Positions 7,995 through 16,136 are shown, counted from the first letter of the stretch. The stretch is DNA of 64,000 nt from Pseudescherichia sp031979925 (GCF_031979925.1 NZ_DALZFB010000002.1:248001-312000); one strand, 5' to 3'. Notes: generated from the sequence alone by a model not told the origin. Numbers and translations: made by a program.

Positions 7995-8319
7995 TGTTTT
8001 TAATAAATGGTGCAACAATTACCAGAGGGATAGCCAGAAGAAAACATATCACAGGCATAAGGACCGAAAAAAACTTAGCTGCAGTTCTTTCATTAACGAT
8101 TTGATTCTGCCAAAAATTAGGCGTGTATCTCATGCCTGCTTTTTCTAAGACGAACCAGGCGATGGGAAAGAGGAGACAGTTTACGGAAGAAAGAATAAAA
8201 AAACCTTGTTCACGGCCCGTGAGTTCATCCCATTTACGGCTATACAATGTATGATAGAAACCAATCCCCCACATCAATAAACCCCATCCGCTTTTCTTGA
8301 TATAATATTTTGTATTCAT
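7978..8319 (-). CDS. Colicin immunity protein, E1 type
   Basis: This 113-residue inner-membrane protein has about three hydrophobic segments (near 10-25, 40-60 and 85-105). The start MNTKYYIKKSGWGLL and the end 'FFSVLMPVICFLLAIPLVIVAPFI' with a Lys-rich tail parallel the colicin E1 immunity protein. Such proteins neutralise the channel domain within the membrane. It is convergent with the colicin, as usual for pore-forming colicins, so it keeps its own promoter and is expressed without SOS induction. The start at 8319 follows AAGGAAG. Confidence 0.88.
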   Translation of the reverse strand: MNTKYYIKKSGWGLLMWGIGFYHTLYSRKWDELTGREQGFFILSSVNCLLFPIAWFVLEKAGMRYTPNFWQNQIVNERTAAKFFSVLMPVICFLLAIPLVIVAPFIKNKKKAR

Positions 8320-8566
8320 TGTTCTTCCTTAAAATCATAGTAGATAGATTTTATCATAACGTGGAGCAGATTGCTGGTTTCAACGTCTCAAAGACGAAGC
8401 CTTCCTGAGCCAATTAACGCTTATTCATAACGTAGCGACTGAAAATATAACTGCTTTCACTGGAAGCTGCTTGTGCGAAGTGATAAAGATTAAGGAAAGA
8501 TGAGGCGCTAACTGACGTTAAGGCCGCTGCGATTAGACCGACAGAGACGTCAGCGCAGGAGAACTG

Positions 8567-9406
8567 ATGAAAAAATTGCTGCTTATCGTTTTTACCCTGA
8601 TGGCCTTCGCCGCGAACTCTGTTCTGTGCCGCATTGCGTTGCGCGAAGGCCATGCCGATCCCGTAACATTCAGCACGTTACGTCTGCTGGCAGGGGCGGT
8701 TGTGCTACTTCTTCTCCAGCTGGCTTCACGTGGATGGGGTGGCATTCGCTGGAACGTGGTTAACGCAGGCCTGCTCACCGCCTATGTTTTCCTGTTTTCA
8801 CTCGCCTATCTTCATCTTGATACCGCCACCGGCGCGCTGCTGCTTTTTGGTGCCGTTCAGGTCTGCATGGTGCTGTGGGGAGCATTGCAGGGGGAAAAAA
8901 CGGGTCCGCGTAAGATGTCCGGCATTGCTGTTGCCATCGCGGGCATAGCGATTTTGCTCCTGCCAGGCGCCAGCATGCCCTCTACTGTACCCGCGGTGAT
9001 GATGATCGCCTCCGGGCTGGCATGGGGCGCTTATTCAGTAAGAGGCAAGCGCGTATCCGACCCAACCGGGGCCACCGCCGGGAACTTTCTCCTGAGCGTG
9101 CCGATTATCGCCGCGCTGTTTCTGCTCTCGCCGGATCGCGCTTTAGCAGACCAATGGGGCATTCTCCTTGCCCTCATCTCCGGTGGTATAACTTCTGGGC
9201 TTGCCTACGTTCTCTGGTATGTCATCGTTCGCAGCATATCATCGGCAACGGCCAGCACTCTGCAACTGAGCGTACCCTGTCTGGCTGCGCTGGGAGGCAA
9301 CCTGTTTCTGGGGGAGATCCCGAGCATCCGGATGGTTATTGCCGCCATGCTGGTACTGGCCGGGATCCTGATTGTGATTGCAGCCGATCGTGCCGTGGCT
9401 CGATGA
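8567..9406 (+). CDS. EamA/DMT-family transporter
   Basis: This 279-residue protein has about ten transmembrane segments arranged as two EamA repeats (about 1-135 and 140-275), each with the family pattern of a glycine/alanine-rich last helix. It is a drug/metabolite transporter superfamily exporter whose substrate cannot be told from sequence. ATG 8567 follows AGGAG. The 247 bp before it (8320-8566) shows no gene. It has no operon partner. Confidence 0.85.
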   Translation: MKKLLLIVFTLMAFAANSVLCRIALREGHADPVTFSTLRLLAGAVVLLLLQLASRGWGGIRWNVVNAGLLTAYVFLFSLAYLHLDTATGALLLFGAVQVCMVLWGALQGEKTGPRKMSGIAVAIAGIAILLLPGASMPSTVPAVMMIASGLAWGAYSVRGKRVSDPTGATAGNFLLSVPIIAALFLLSPDRALADQWGILLALISGGITSGLAYVLWYVIVRSISSATASTLQLSVPCLAALGGNLFLGEIPSIRMVIAAMLVLAGILIVIAADRAVAR

Positions 9407-9540
9407 TATCTGGCGCGGTAACGCCGTAACCAGGTTATACAGCACTTATCCTATACGTAATTTTTACAAGATGTTAGCTGCTAATACTACCTGAAAAAGG
9501 GTACAATCAGCGCCTTGCCGCCGCCGAGAATGAGGTGCTG

Positions 9541-10080
9541 ATGCTTAACCTGGATGAAATTGGGCAATCAGTCCGTAACAATGTTCAGCTCGTTATCGAT
9601 CATATTGGTTTACCTTTAGCTATTGGGCCAATTAGCGATGAAGATTATCGTGTTCTATGTGGCGGATATGGTCAGCTTGAGTGGGACTATGCTCTAAATA
9701 CCTATGGTAACGATCCTGACAAATTCGAGTTTTGTATAAAGCTCGTTATGCAAGGTGCTGTTCAGGGGATACCAGCAGGTGCTGCAATATGCATTTATGG
9801 AATTGAAGAAAAGACCTTTCACATCCACATCATTGAAAGATTCACCCGAGACGATGAAGAGCACCCGCTAAATGGGCGAATGGTATTAATTACGCTTATG
9901 AGCGCCTACATTTTCTGTAAAGCAGTTGAGTGTGAGACTGTGCAAATTGTAGAACCCGTGCCGCATCTTCACGAGTTTTATGCGTCTTTTGGCTTTGTGA
10001 TGGAACGTTGTGGCTACATCATGTCAAATTCAGTATCTGCGCTTGAAGATGTATTTATCAAATTTGCACAATTAGAGTAG
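9541..10080 (+). CDS. GNAT-like acetyltransferase family protein
   Basis: The protein has 179 residues from ATG 9541; a GTG six bases earlier is also in frame. The C-terminal half 'LNGRMVLITLMSAYIFCKAVECETVQIVEPVPHLHEFYASFGFV' looks like the last strands and helix of a GNAT fold, where FYASFGF fills the place of the common FYxxxGF motif. The acetyl-CoA binding loop (QxxGxG/A) is not clear. Codon use is AT-richer than the neighbours. It precedes three hairpins and a small basic peptide gene, all before one terminator. The substrate is unknown. Confidence 0.5.
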   Translation: MLNLDEIGQSVRNNVQLVIDHIGLPLAIGPISDEDYRVLCGGYGQLEWDYALNTYGNDPDKFEFCIKLVMQGAVQGIPAGAAICIYGIEEKTFHIHIIERFTRDDEEHPLNGRMVLITLMSAYIFCKAVECETVQIVEPVPHLHEFYASFGFVMERCGYIMSNSVSALEDVFIKFAQLE

Positions 10081-10109
10081 ACGGGATCCCGCCCGTGATT
10101 GTAGGATTG

Positions 10110-10220
10110 GTTACCTGTTTACCGGACAGGTAACAAACGCATCGTTTTGAGCAGTTATGCATTCACGATGTTACCAATCGGTAGAGGCGATTGGTAAAGG
10201 TTAGCTTTATCAGCTACCTT
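10110..10220 (+). repeat. Three consecutive hairpins with TTACC/GGTAA arms
   Basis: Hairpin 1 has arms GTTACCTGT and ACAGGTAAC (10110-10118, 10126-10134). Hairpin 2 has arms TTACCAATCG and CGATTGGTAA (10171-10180, 10188-10197). Hairpin 3 pairs AAAGGTTAGC with GCTACCTTT imperfectly (about 10195-10220). They fill the 183-bp gap between the GNAT-like gene and the small peptide gene. They may be operators, a structured leader, or processing sites. Confidence 0.6.
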
Positions 10221-10263
10221 TAATTTGAAGAAGTTACGAGACACATTGGTCTCTGGAGTCATT

Positions 10264-10437
10264 ATGAAAACTCAAAAAGCAACCAAGTCACAGGTAACGT
10301 TCGACACGATGAAAGCATTCGCAGGTATGGGTGCTGCGGTTGAAGTTCTGATGAAGGCTGCACCTGCCGCGTTCAACCATGCTACTGTTTCGGGTAAGGA
10401 ACAGCAAGGTAAGCAGCGTCGTCGTAAGGCAGCATAA
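10264..10437 (+). CDS. Small basic peptide of unknown function (57 aa)
   Basis: The peptide runs MKTQKATKSQ to KQRRRKAA. Its middle is amphipathic and Ala/Met-rich (FAGMGAAVEVLMKAAPAAF), its tail is strongly basic, and it has no cysteine. ATG 10264 follows TCTGGAG. A clean intrinsic terminator sits 20 bases after the stop, which supports a real gene. It might be a DNA/RNA-binding peptide, a leaderless bacteriocin-like peptide or a toxin; nothing in the sequence decides this. Confidence 0.55.
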   Translation: MKTQKATKSQVTFDTMKAFAGMGAAVEVLMKAAPAAFNHATVSGKEQQGKQRRRKAA

Positions 10438-10458
10438 ACATAGCTGGTGCTTTTTGAA

Positions 10459-10484
10459 AAACCCGCCATTGAGCGGGTTTTTTT
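10459..10484 (+). terminator. Terminator of the small peptide gene
   Basis: AAACCCGC and GCGGGTTT arms enclose a 6-base loop, followed by a T-run to 10484. Confidence 0.88.
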
Positions 10485-10529
10485 ATGCCCAACAAAAAGT
10501 TCAGTGAATCTCACTGGACCTCAACAAGA

Positions 10530-11282
10530 CTATTTAGGACCCAGCATCGCCTCGAGCTGTTTCTCATCAGGCATGCCAACGACCTGCTGCAGCTCGCGAT
10601 TGTCATTCATGTAGTAAATTGCTGGCGTCGCCGCTGCGCCCATTTCATCCATCAGCTGCTGGTTATATTGCAGGATACCAAACGTCTCCTTTGAGGTGCC
10701 TGCGACGGTGGGGATTTTTTGCCCATTAGATAACTCATATTCACGCCATGCTTTAGCTGGATCCTTTGCATTCAGTATTGCAGAGGCGTATGGCCCGCTT
10801 TTGGGGTTGATCACCGCCACCAGCAGCGTATTTAACTCCACCTTTCCGGATGTGACCCACGGCTGCGCTGCTGCCCAAAACTGTTTGCAATAAGGACAGA
10901 ATGGATCGGCAAAAACGACGATTTTTCGTGGTGCCGTCGGGTTGCCCTCTTTGATACTCTTCGCGCTGGTAAGCTTTTCCCATAGCTGACGCCCTTGCGG
11001 GATATATAACTCCTGCTTAAAAAGTGCTTCGCTGAGATTATTTCCTTTTTCGTCGTACATGTAGCCGGAGATGGCATGCTTACCGTCCGGCGTCAGCCAG
11101 ACGTTGACGCCGACGCCCTGGTATTTGCCGATCCAGCTGCGTAAACCACCCTCGGATTTGACCTCTTTAATAATCTCTACGCCCTGTTTTTCAACCTGCT
11201 GTACTGCGGGCGGCAACGAATCGCTGGCAAAGGCCAGCAGTGGAAACGTGCTTAACAGTGCTAAACATCTATGCAGCATCAT
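10530..11282 (-). CDS. dsbG: Periplasmic thiol:disulfide interchange protein DsbG
   Basis: This 250-residue protein has an N-terminal Sec signal peptide (about 1-19), a dimerisation domain with GKYQGVGVNVWLTPDGKHAISGYMY, and a thioredoxin-like domain with FADPFCPYCKQFW, the CPYC redox site of DsbG. A cis-Pro TPAIYYM motif follows. DsbG protects single cysteines from sulfenylation and isomerises disulfides, and it is kept reduced by DsbD. Two adjacent ATGs (11282, 11279) follow GGAGAT and either may be used. It looks like resident DNA flanking the tailocin insertion. Confidence 0.93.
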   Translation of the reverse strand: MMLHRCLALLSTFPLLAFASDSLPPAVQQVEKQGVEIIKEVKSEGGLRSWIGKYQGVGVNVWLTPDGKHAISGYMYDEKGNNLSEALFKQELYIPQGRQLWEKLTSAKSIKEGNPTAPRKIVVFADPFCPYCKQFWAAAQPWVTSGKVELNTLLVAVINPKSGPYASAILNAKDPAKAWREYELSNGQKIPTVAGTSKETFGILQYNQQLMDEMGAAATPAIYYMNDNRELQQVVGMPDEKQLEAMLGPK

Positions 11283-11676
11283 CTATCTCCGTATGTCATA
11301 ACCATTAACAGGGATGTTAACACCGGAAACGAGTGCGTTGGTATATACTACAGACCGATCGGCGGCGTTGGTCGTTGGTCTTTCCTCGCTTTGGGTTGGT
11401 CCCCAAAGTTATACCGGGAGGTTTGGTCACCGCCCGGGTAAAGAAACCCGCTTCGGTGGGTTTTTTTACGTCTCGATGCTGCCCGTCTTTCCAGGCTGTC
11501 AGAACGTTTTTTCTGAACAACTGCCGCAGGGTTAGTGCAGGGTTGATAGATAAATATTAGCGACAATAATAATAGCAATCAACGGTAATATATTAATTAT
11601 GGTAATATAATGCGTATAATGTTGATAAATATAGAAAAATAAATCCCAGCGTTGGAAGGGAGTCAGAGAAGGGGAG
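11283..11676. other. Non-coding left flank of the tailocin
   Basis: This 394-bp stretch has no credible gene. Several short overlapping frames on both strands between 11314 and 11578 look like chance readings of a GC-rich patch. It contains a terminator at 11444-11467 and an AT-rich segment (11545-11640) before the repressor's 3' end. Confidence 0.6.
11444..11467 (+). terminator. Intrinsic terminator before the tailocin
   Basis: AAACCCGC and GTGGGTTT arms (one G-T pair) close a TTCG tetraloop, followed by seven T. No plus-strand gene ends here, so it may insulate the tailocin from plus-strand read-through, or be a remnant. Confidence 0.75.
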
Positions 11677-12132
11677 TTACTGTTTTCTGGTCGCCAGCAA
11701 CTCTTTAAACAGCCTGTCGAAGCCGTCAACTTTCTCTTTCAAATCAGCCAGGTGTCTCTCTTTTTCACTCTGCGGCAGCCTGTCATACAGGTTAACCAGC
11801 TCCGTATGTTCTGCCCCCAGCAGCGTCCAGCCAGGCCCGGTGCGATCTTCAACGTATGCACCGGATTTTCTGACGTAGTTCATTGCTTCTGCCAGATCGG
11901 GACGAATCTCTTCCGGTTTGACCCCCAGCAACGCAGCAAACTTCAGCGTTGCATCGGTATTAAGCGGCGTCGTTCCGTTGAGATAGTGACTTATCGACGC
12001 CTGCGTGCTAAAGCCAAGCGCCTCCGCAGCCCGCTCTTGCGTAAGGCGCAAAGTCACTTTCTTCTCGTCCCAAATGTCGCGGAGACGTTTAGCTGCGTCA
12101 GCTTCAGCTGCATCAAGGGTTTTCTTTCTCAT
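11677..12132 (-). CDS. Phage repressor-like HTH (XRE) protein
   Basis: This 151-residue protein has an N-terminal lambda-repressor-type HTH (about 25-75: LTQERAAEALGFSTQASISHYLNG). The C-terminal half is a helical segment rich in charged residues and not an S24/LexA-type peptidase domain. It therefore cannot self-cleave on RecA activation as lambda CI does, and induction needs another route, such as an SOS-made antirepressor. It is divergent from the replication genes across strong palindromic operators (12178-12214). It is likely the master repressor of the tailocin. Confidence 0.85.
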   Translation of the reverse strand: MRKKTLDAAEADAAKRLRDIWDEKKVTLRLTQERAAEALGFSTQASISHYLNGTTPLNTDATLKFAALLGVKPEEIRPDLAEAMNYVRKSGAYVEDRTGPGWTLLGAEHTELVNLYDRLPQSEKERHLADLKEKVDGFDRLFKELLATRKQ

Positions 12133-12177
12133 GAGTGCATAGTATTCGCAAAATTAATGAAGTTCTAAGGCCAACGT

Positions 12178-12214
12178 TATTGACCAATAATATTAGCATA
12201 ACTAATATTATTGG
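12178..12214. promoter_or_regulatory. Palindromic operator region between repressor and replication genes
   Basis: CCAATAATATTAG (12184-12196) and CTAATATTATTGG (12202-12214) form a perfect 13-bp inverted repeat with a 5-base spacer. An overlapping shorter palindrome TTATTG-AC-CAATAA lies at 12178-12191. Position and symmetry fit operators for the HTH repressor that control both divergent promoters. Confidence 0.75.
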
Positions 12215-12341
12215 CGAGGGGTAGTCTGAAGTTTAGATCCCGACATCCTTTTTTTGCCCTGACGGCACTTCATTGGTACAGAGGAGAGATCGCAATGCAC
12301 GCTGTAAACCCACCCCTGGCTACGGCTCAGAGGCTGTGATC

Positions 12342-13010
12342 ATGAGCATGATGTTGATGGCCAGAGCAATGGCGATAAAAACAGGTAACCCGCTGCGTAA
12401 GCTGGTGCTGATTAAATTAGCCGATAACGCCAACGATAGCGGCGAGTGCTGGCCATCTTACCGGCATATAGCCGATCATTGTGAATGCAGCCGGAGCGCG
12501 GTACGCGAGCATGTCGGGGCGTTAATCGCGCTGGGGCTGCTGGCAAAAGTGAACCGCACCGGGAGCAATAACGGGAAAGGTAATGCGTCAAATGTCTATA
12601 CGCTCCACCTTGACTCCCCTGTGCCACCAAAAAGCACACCCGCTGTGCAGCCTGCAGACAGGTCTGTGTCGTCAGAAAGCACACCCCCTGTGTCATGTAG
12701 CGGCACCAGAATCAGTCACTCTTTTGATCCGATCATTGATCCTAAGGCGGTAATCGACGGATATAACGACATTTTTGCCGATCTGCTGCCTGCGGCGATG
12801 CTTGATGCCGATCGCCACCGCCAGATCAGCCGCCTGTCATCCCACATGACGCGTAAAAGTACCGGCGCGTTTCTGGGCTATTTCGAAAAATTTCGCAACA
12901 TCGCCCCCGATTTCTATTTCGGCGGAGAAGACGGCAGCGGCTGGCGCGCCAGCTTCGACTACCTGATGAGACCTGAAACGCTGCGCAAAACGCGCGAGGG
13001 GGCGCTATGA
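12342..13010 (+). CDS. Phage replication protein O-like (helix-turn-helix)
   Basis: The protein has 222 residues from ATG 12342 (MSMMLMARAM), which follows AGAGG. The N-terminal winged-helix part (KLVLIKLADNANDSGECWPSYRHIADHCECSRSAVREHV) is typical of lambda O-type or DnaT-like replication initiators. A variable linker follows, then a C-terminal part with 'GAFLGYFEKFRNIAPDFYFGG'. It overlaps the helicase gene by 4 bp, so the two are translationally coupled. In lambdoid phages such a protein loads the helicase at the origin. Here it persists although no packaging genes remain. Confidence 0.75.
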   Translation: MSMMLMARAMAIKTGNPLRKLVLIKLADNANDSGECWPSYRHIADHCECSRSAVREHVGALIALGLLAKVNRTGSNNGKGNASNVYTLHLDSPVPPKSTPAVQPADRSVSSESTPPVSCSGTRISHSFDPIIDPKAVIDGYNDIFADLLPAAMLDADRHRQISRLSSHMTRKSTGAFLGYFEKFRNIAPDFYFGGEDGSGWRASFDYLMRPETLRKTREGAL

Positions 13011-14395
13011 CGCCACAGGAGCTGGAAGCCTGCGTGCTGGCGGGGTTGCTCAACGGCGGCGCTACGCCGGACGCATTTGATGTGCTGGCGGGCACCCCTG
13101 ATGAGGCCTTCTGCACGGTGTTTTACCGCCGCACCTTTCGTGAAATTAAAAAGCAGGCGCTGGGAAGCGGACTTATTGACATGCTGTTTATCAGCGAAGC
13201 GCTGGGAGGCTCCAGCCTTGCCGATTTGTCAGAAATTGCCCGGCTGCCAGCAACGGTACCGAACCTGAAGGGATACGCCGGGAAAATGGTTAAGGCGTGG
13301 CGCAGCCGGGAAATAGCCCGTCTGTTGCAGGAGAGCGCCGAGGCTATCCGCACTGCGGTAAACCAGGCGCAGCGCGATCTGTTTATTGATAAAGCCGTTG
13401 CCCAGCTGCTGGATATGACCGCTGATACCGGGAACGTTTTGCCTCTGCATATTGCCGATCTCCTGCCGCGTTACCAGGAGACGCTGCACAAGCGTCTGGA
13501 TGGGAGCAGTTCATCACCTAATCTGCTGACCGGTATTAACGAGCTGGATGACGCGATGGGGGGAATTAATCCACAGGATCTGGTGGTAGTAGCCGGGCGT
13601 CCGGGAATGGGCAAGACCGAGCTGGCGCTTAAAATCGTTGCGGGTGTGACTGCGAGGGGCGGCGGGGCGCTGATCTTCAGCATGGAGATGGCCGCCCTGC
13701 AGATTGCCGAGCGCGCCCTGGCAGACAGCCAGTCGATGCCGGTCTCACGGTTACGCAATCCTGACCAGCTGAATGACAGTGAATGGACAGGTTTGACGGA
13801 GGCAATCAGTGAACTGGCGAGCCGTGATATCTGGATTGTAGATGCCACGGATCTGACTATTGAGCAGATCAGGGCTATTGCCGAAACCCATAAGCGGCGC
13901 TATTCGCATCTGGCCACGATCGTGGTGGATTACCTTGGGCTGATAAAAAAACCGCAGGCTGAGCGCAACGATCTCGCTGTAGCCCATATCTCTCGCAACC
14001 TGAAAACCATGGCGATGCGTCTTCATACGCCAACGTTCGCGCTCAGCCAGCTCTCCCGCGCCGTAGACTCCCGACCTGCCGCGCAGCGGCGTCCAGTGAT
14101 GTCCGATCTTCGGGACTCCGGCGCTATCGAGCAGGACGCGGACAGCATTCTGTTTCTCTATCGGGATGAAGTCTATAACCCCGAAACCCCGGCCGCAGGC
14201 ATTGCCGAGGTGATCCTGGGCAAATGCCGCTTTGCCGCGGCGGGCACCGTTATCTATCAACAATTTAAGCATGGCCACTTTCTGCCCGTCGATCAACACA
14301 TTGGCAAAGAGAAAACGCGCCTGCGGCTGGCGGCAGAAAGAGCAGGAAGGCCGCAGCGGAAGTATTCCGAGCTTTACAGCAGTGAGAAATTTTAA
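13007..14395 (+). CDS. DnaB-like replicative helicase
   Basis: This 462-residue protein has an N-terminal DnaB domain (about 5-105), a linker, and a RecA-fold ATPase domain with Walker A GRPGMGKT (near 197-204), Walker B TIVVDYLGLI, and the DnaB motifs SQLSRAVDSR and DLRDSGAIEQDAD. It is a phage-encoded 5'-3' hexameric helicase, loaded by the preceding O-like protein. The gene appears intact. Its survival in a headless element is notable. Confidence 0.93.
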   Translation: MTPQELEACVLAGLLNGGATPDAFDVLAGTPDEAFCTVFYRRTFREIKKQALGSGLIDMLFISEALGGSSLADLSEIARLPATVPNLKGYAGKMVKAWRSREIARLLQESAEAIRTAVNQAQRDLFIDKAVAQLLDMTADTGNVLPLHIADLLPRYQETLHKRLDGSSSSPNLLTGINELDDAMGGINPQDLVVVAGRPGMGKTELALKIVAGVTARGGGALIFSMEMAALQIAERALADSQSMPVSRLRNPDQLNDSEWTGLTEAISELASRDIWIVDATDLTIEQIRAIAETHKRRYSHLATIVVDYLGLIKKPQAERNDLAVAHISRNLKTMAMRLHTPTFALSQLSRAVDSRPAAQRRPVMSDLRDSGAIEQDADSILFLYRDEVYNPETPAAGIAEVILGKCRFAAAGTVIYQQFKHGHFLPVDQHIGKEKTRLRLAAERAGRPQRKYSELYSSEKF

Positions 14396-14434
14396 ACGCG
14401 CCTGACCAGCGCTACACAGACCGAGGAAAGACCT

Positions 14435-14920
14435 ATGATCGAAACAATCTCAATCCGGGGTTCAACGTATACCGACGACGGCTGCGACTGGACTGAATTT
14501 ATTCTCTGGCAGATGAACGCGGGTGCCCGCGCTCGCAGTCGCTCGGTATTCGTACCGGCTCCGCATCCGGTGCAGGTAGTGACGCCGTACATACCCGTTA
14601 TGGCGCAAAAAGGCGCTGCCACTCGCAGAGCTGCGTTAGAGACGAAAAATGAGACGGCAACCAGCACGCTGTCGGCGCAAAAGTTGGTGGCCATCATGCA
14701 GGGGAGAACGCTCTCTTACCAGGCAATTCTTACCGCTATAGCCAGGCAGCACAGTGAAATAAAGATCACGCTGCCTCAGTTGCAGAAGCGCGTATTTGCG
14801 CTTCTGCAGTCAAACCTGGTCGACATTCGCCGCCACGACGATATGCCGGTGACGCACTTTACACTTTACAGCGTCGATCCGCGCTTTTTCGCCCTCTCAG
14901 ATAAAAACGCCAGAACATAA
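14435..14920 (+). CDS. Hypothetical phage protein
   Basis: This 161-residue protein starts at 14435 after GAGGAAAG. The C-terminal half (LSYQAILTAIARQHSEIKITLPQLQKRVFALLQSNLVDIRRHDDMPVTHFTLY) is compatible with a small winged-helix domain. The N-terminal half is polar with no motif I recognise. It is the last gene of the replication operon, before the terminator at 15001. Its function is unknown. Confidence 0.6.
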   Translation: MIETISIRGSTYTDDGCDWTEFILWQMNAGARARSRSVFVPAPHPVQVVTPYIPVMAQKGAATRRAALETKNETATSTLSAQKLVAIMQGRTLSYQAILTAIARQHSEIKITLPQLQKRVFALLQSNLVDIRRHDDMPVTHFTLYSVDPRFFALSDKNART

Positions 14921-15000
14921 ATCTTCACCGGGCAGCTGATTACTCACTGCCCGGCAATCACACCTTCAGCCCACCCGCATCAACTCTCAGCACGCCACTA

Positions 15001-15025
15001 AAATAACCAGTCCTGGTTATTTTTT
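15001..15025 (+). terminator. Terminator of the replication operon
   Basis: AAATAACCA and TGGTTATTT arms enclose a 4-base loop with a T-run after. A second GC-rich hairpin (CCGGGCAG...CTGCCCGG, about 14928-14954) lies just before it. The rest of the 235-bp gap has no gene. Confidence 0.8.
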
Positions 15026-15118
15026 GTTAACTATATGGATACAAAAGGAAAAAAGATCGCGTTTTTTAATTTCGTTTATCTAAAAGTTTGCACTTATTGG
15101 GAGGTGAGGGTATAACTA

Positions 15119-15134
15119 CTGTAGATTTGTACAG
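15119..15134 (+). promoter_or_regulatory. LexA (SOS) box within the tailocin
   Basis: CTGTAGATTTGTACAG fits CTGT-N8-ACAG. It ends 21 bp before the start codon of a 63-residue gene, so LexA would block its promoter until DNA damage. Confidence 0.7.
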
Positions 15135-15155
15135 TGTTATTACCTGGAGGTGAAC

Positions 15156-15347
15156 ATGCTCGATAAGAAGGAGGCCGGAAGATATCTTCCTGACGACGGC
15201 CGAGTACTGTTCACCTGCAAAAACGGTAAGGTTACCGCGACAAGAGTCATCCACGACGATGAACATGTCGCCTCACTTAAGGCCTTGATCGAACTTGTAA
15301 AGATGGCTGGCTATACCGTGGTACCGGAAGACGATCCTGAGATGTAA
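15156..15347 (+). CDS. SOS-boxed small protein, candidate antirepressor
   Basis: This 63-residue acidic protein (MLDKKEAGRY to EDDPEM) starts at 15156 after CCTGGAGG. No family is recognised. A LexA box covers its promoter region, and it stands between the replication operon and the DUF1133 gene. The resident repressor lacks a self-cleavage domain, so a LexA-controlled antirepressor (as Tum is for phage 186) would explain induction. That role is inference from position and the box only. Confidence 0.55.
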   Translation: MLDKKEAGRYLPDDGRVLFTCKNGKVTATRVIHDDEHVASLKALIELVKMAGYTVVPEDDPEM

Positions 15348-15557
15348 CTCCGCGGCGGGCTTGAACACCCCGACGTGCTGTTTCTGAACAAATGCGGCGT
15401 TAACAAGGATGATTGATGGCGCGATATATATTTTTACTATGCCATAGCTGCATATTTATCCCGCCAGATTTTATCCCCTCTGTTAATTGTGACACGTCCG
15501 TGCCTGTCGCGCCGGGGGTGTTTCGTATACAGCATATCTGGAACAGGAGGTATTAAT

Positions 15558-16136
15558 ATGATCTATCCAAACGCAACCGGAAAATCCGCTGAGGCGGCAC
15601 GGCTGTTAACTCTGGAGTCAGTCTGGATCCAGGGCAAGCTGCGTATGTGGGGACGCTGGTCAGTTATAGGCAGTGGCCATACCGGCAATATGTTTAATGC
15701 CCTGCTGACGTCGACAAAAATATCTAAAACGGCCATCCAGCAGGTGTTATCACATTTAAAAGCTTCCGGCATGGATGAACAGGATTTAAAAACCTACTTC
15801 CTCGATCTGCTGAGCGGCAAACAAAAATCCAGCCTCGCGTTCTGCACGGATAGCGAAGGGTTAATAATGGATAACGTCATTGCTGAAGTGCTGGTGCGGG
15901 CCGGGCACGATGGGCTGTTTAAGGTCATTAACGATCGCTACCGCTACCGGATGAGTAAAAAAGAGATGGCTCGCCAGCTCAATGCAAAACACCCGGAATG
16001 GAGCCTCCGTACCTGCGAAAATCGCATCGATGTCTATCTGCAACTCGCTGAATTTATGCTGTATTCGCCTATGTGCGTACAATTTGATAAAAATCCGCAA
16101 AGATTTCGTTTGCAAAGTTGCGCGGGTGTTGGTTGA
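15558..16136 (+). CDS. DUF1133 family protein in the antiterminator position
   Basis: This 192-residue protein starts at MIYPNATGKS after CAGGAGG at 15544-15550. It is close to the lambdoid-prophage DUF1133 family: QGKLRMWGRWS, FCTDSEGLIMD, MSKKEMARQLN and TCENRIDVYLQLAE. Members sit where Q-type antiterminators sit, just before the lysis cassette, and a C-terminal HTH-like segment is present. A terminator follows at 16226, as expected if late genes are read only by antiterminated polymerase. The antiterminator role is inferred. Confidence 0.75.
   Translation: MIYPNATGKSAEAARLLTLESVWIQGKLRMWGRWSVIGSGHTGNMFNALLTSTKISKTAIQQVLSHLKASGMDEQDLKTYFLDLLSGKQKSSLAFCTDSEGLIMDNVIAEVLVRAGHDGLFKVINDRYRYRMSKKEMARQLNAKHPEWSLRTCENRIDVYLQLAEFMLYSPMCVQFDKNPQRFRLQSCAGVG

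Noticed and set aside
11314..11578. Several short overlapping open frames on both strands (60-76 codons)
   Set aside because: They overlap one another in all frames over a terminator, lack ribosome-binding sites and show no protein-like pattern; the segment is treated as non-coding.
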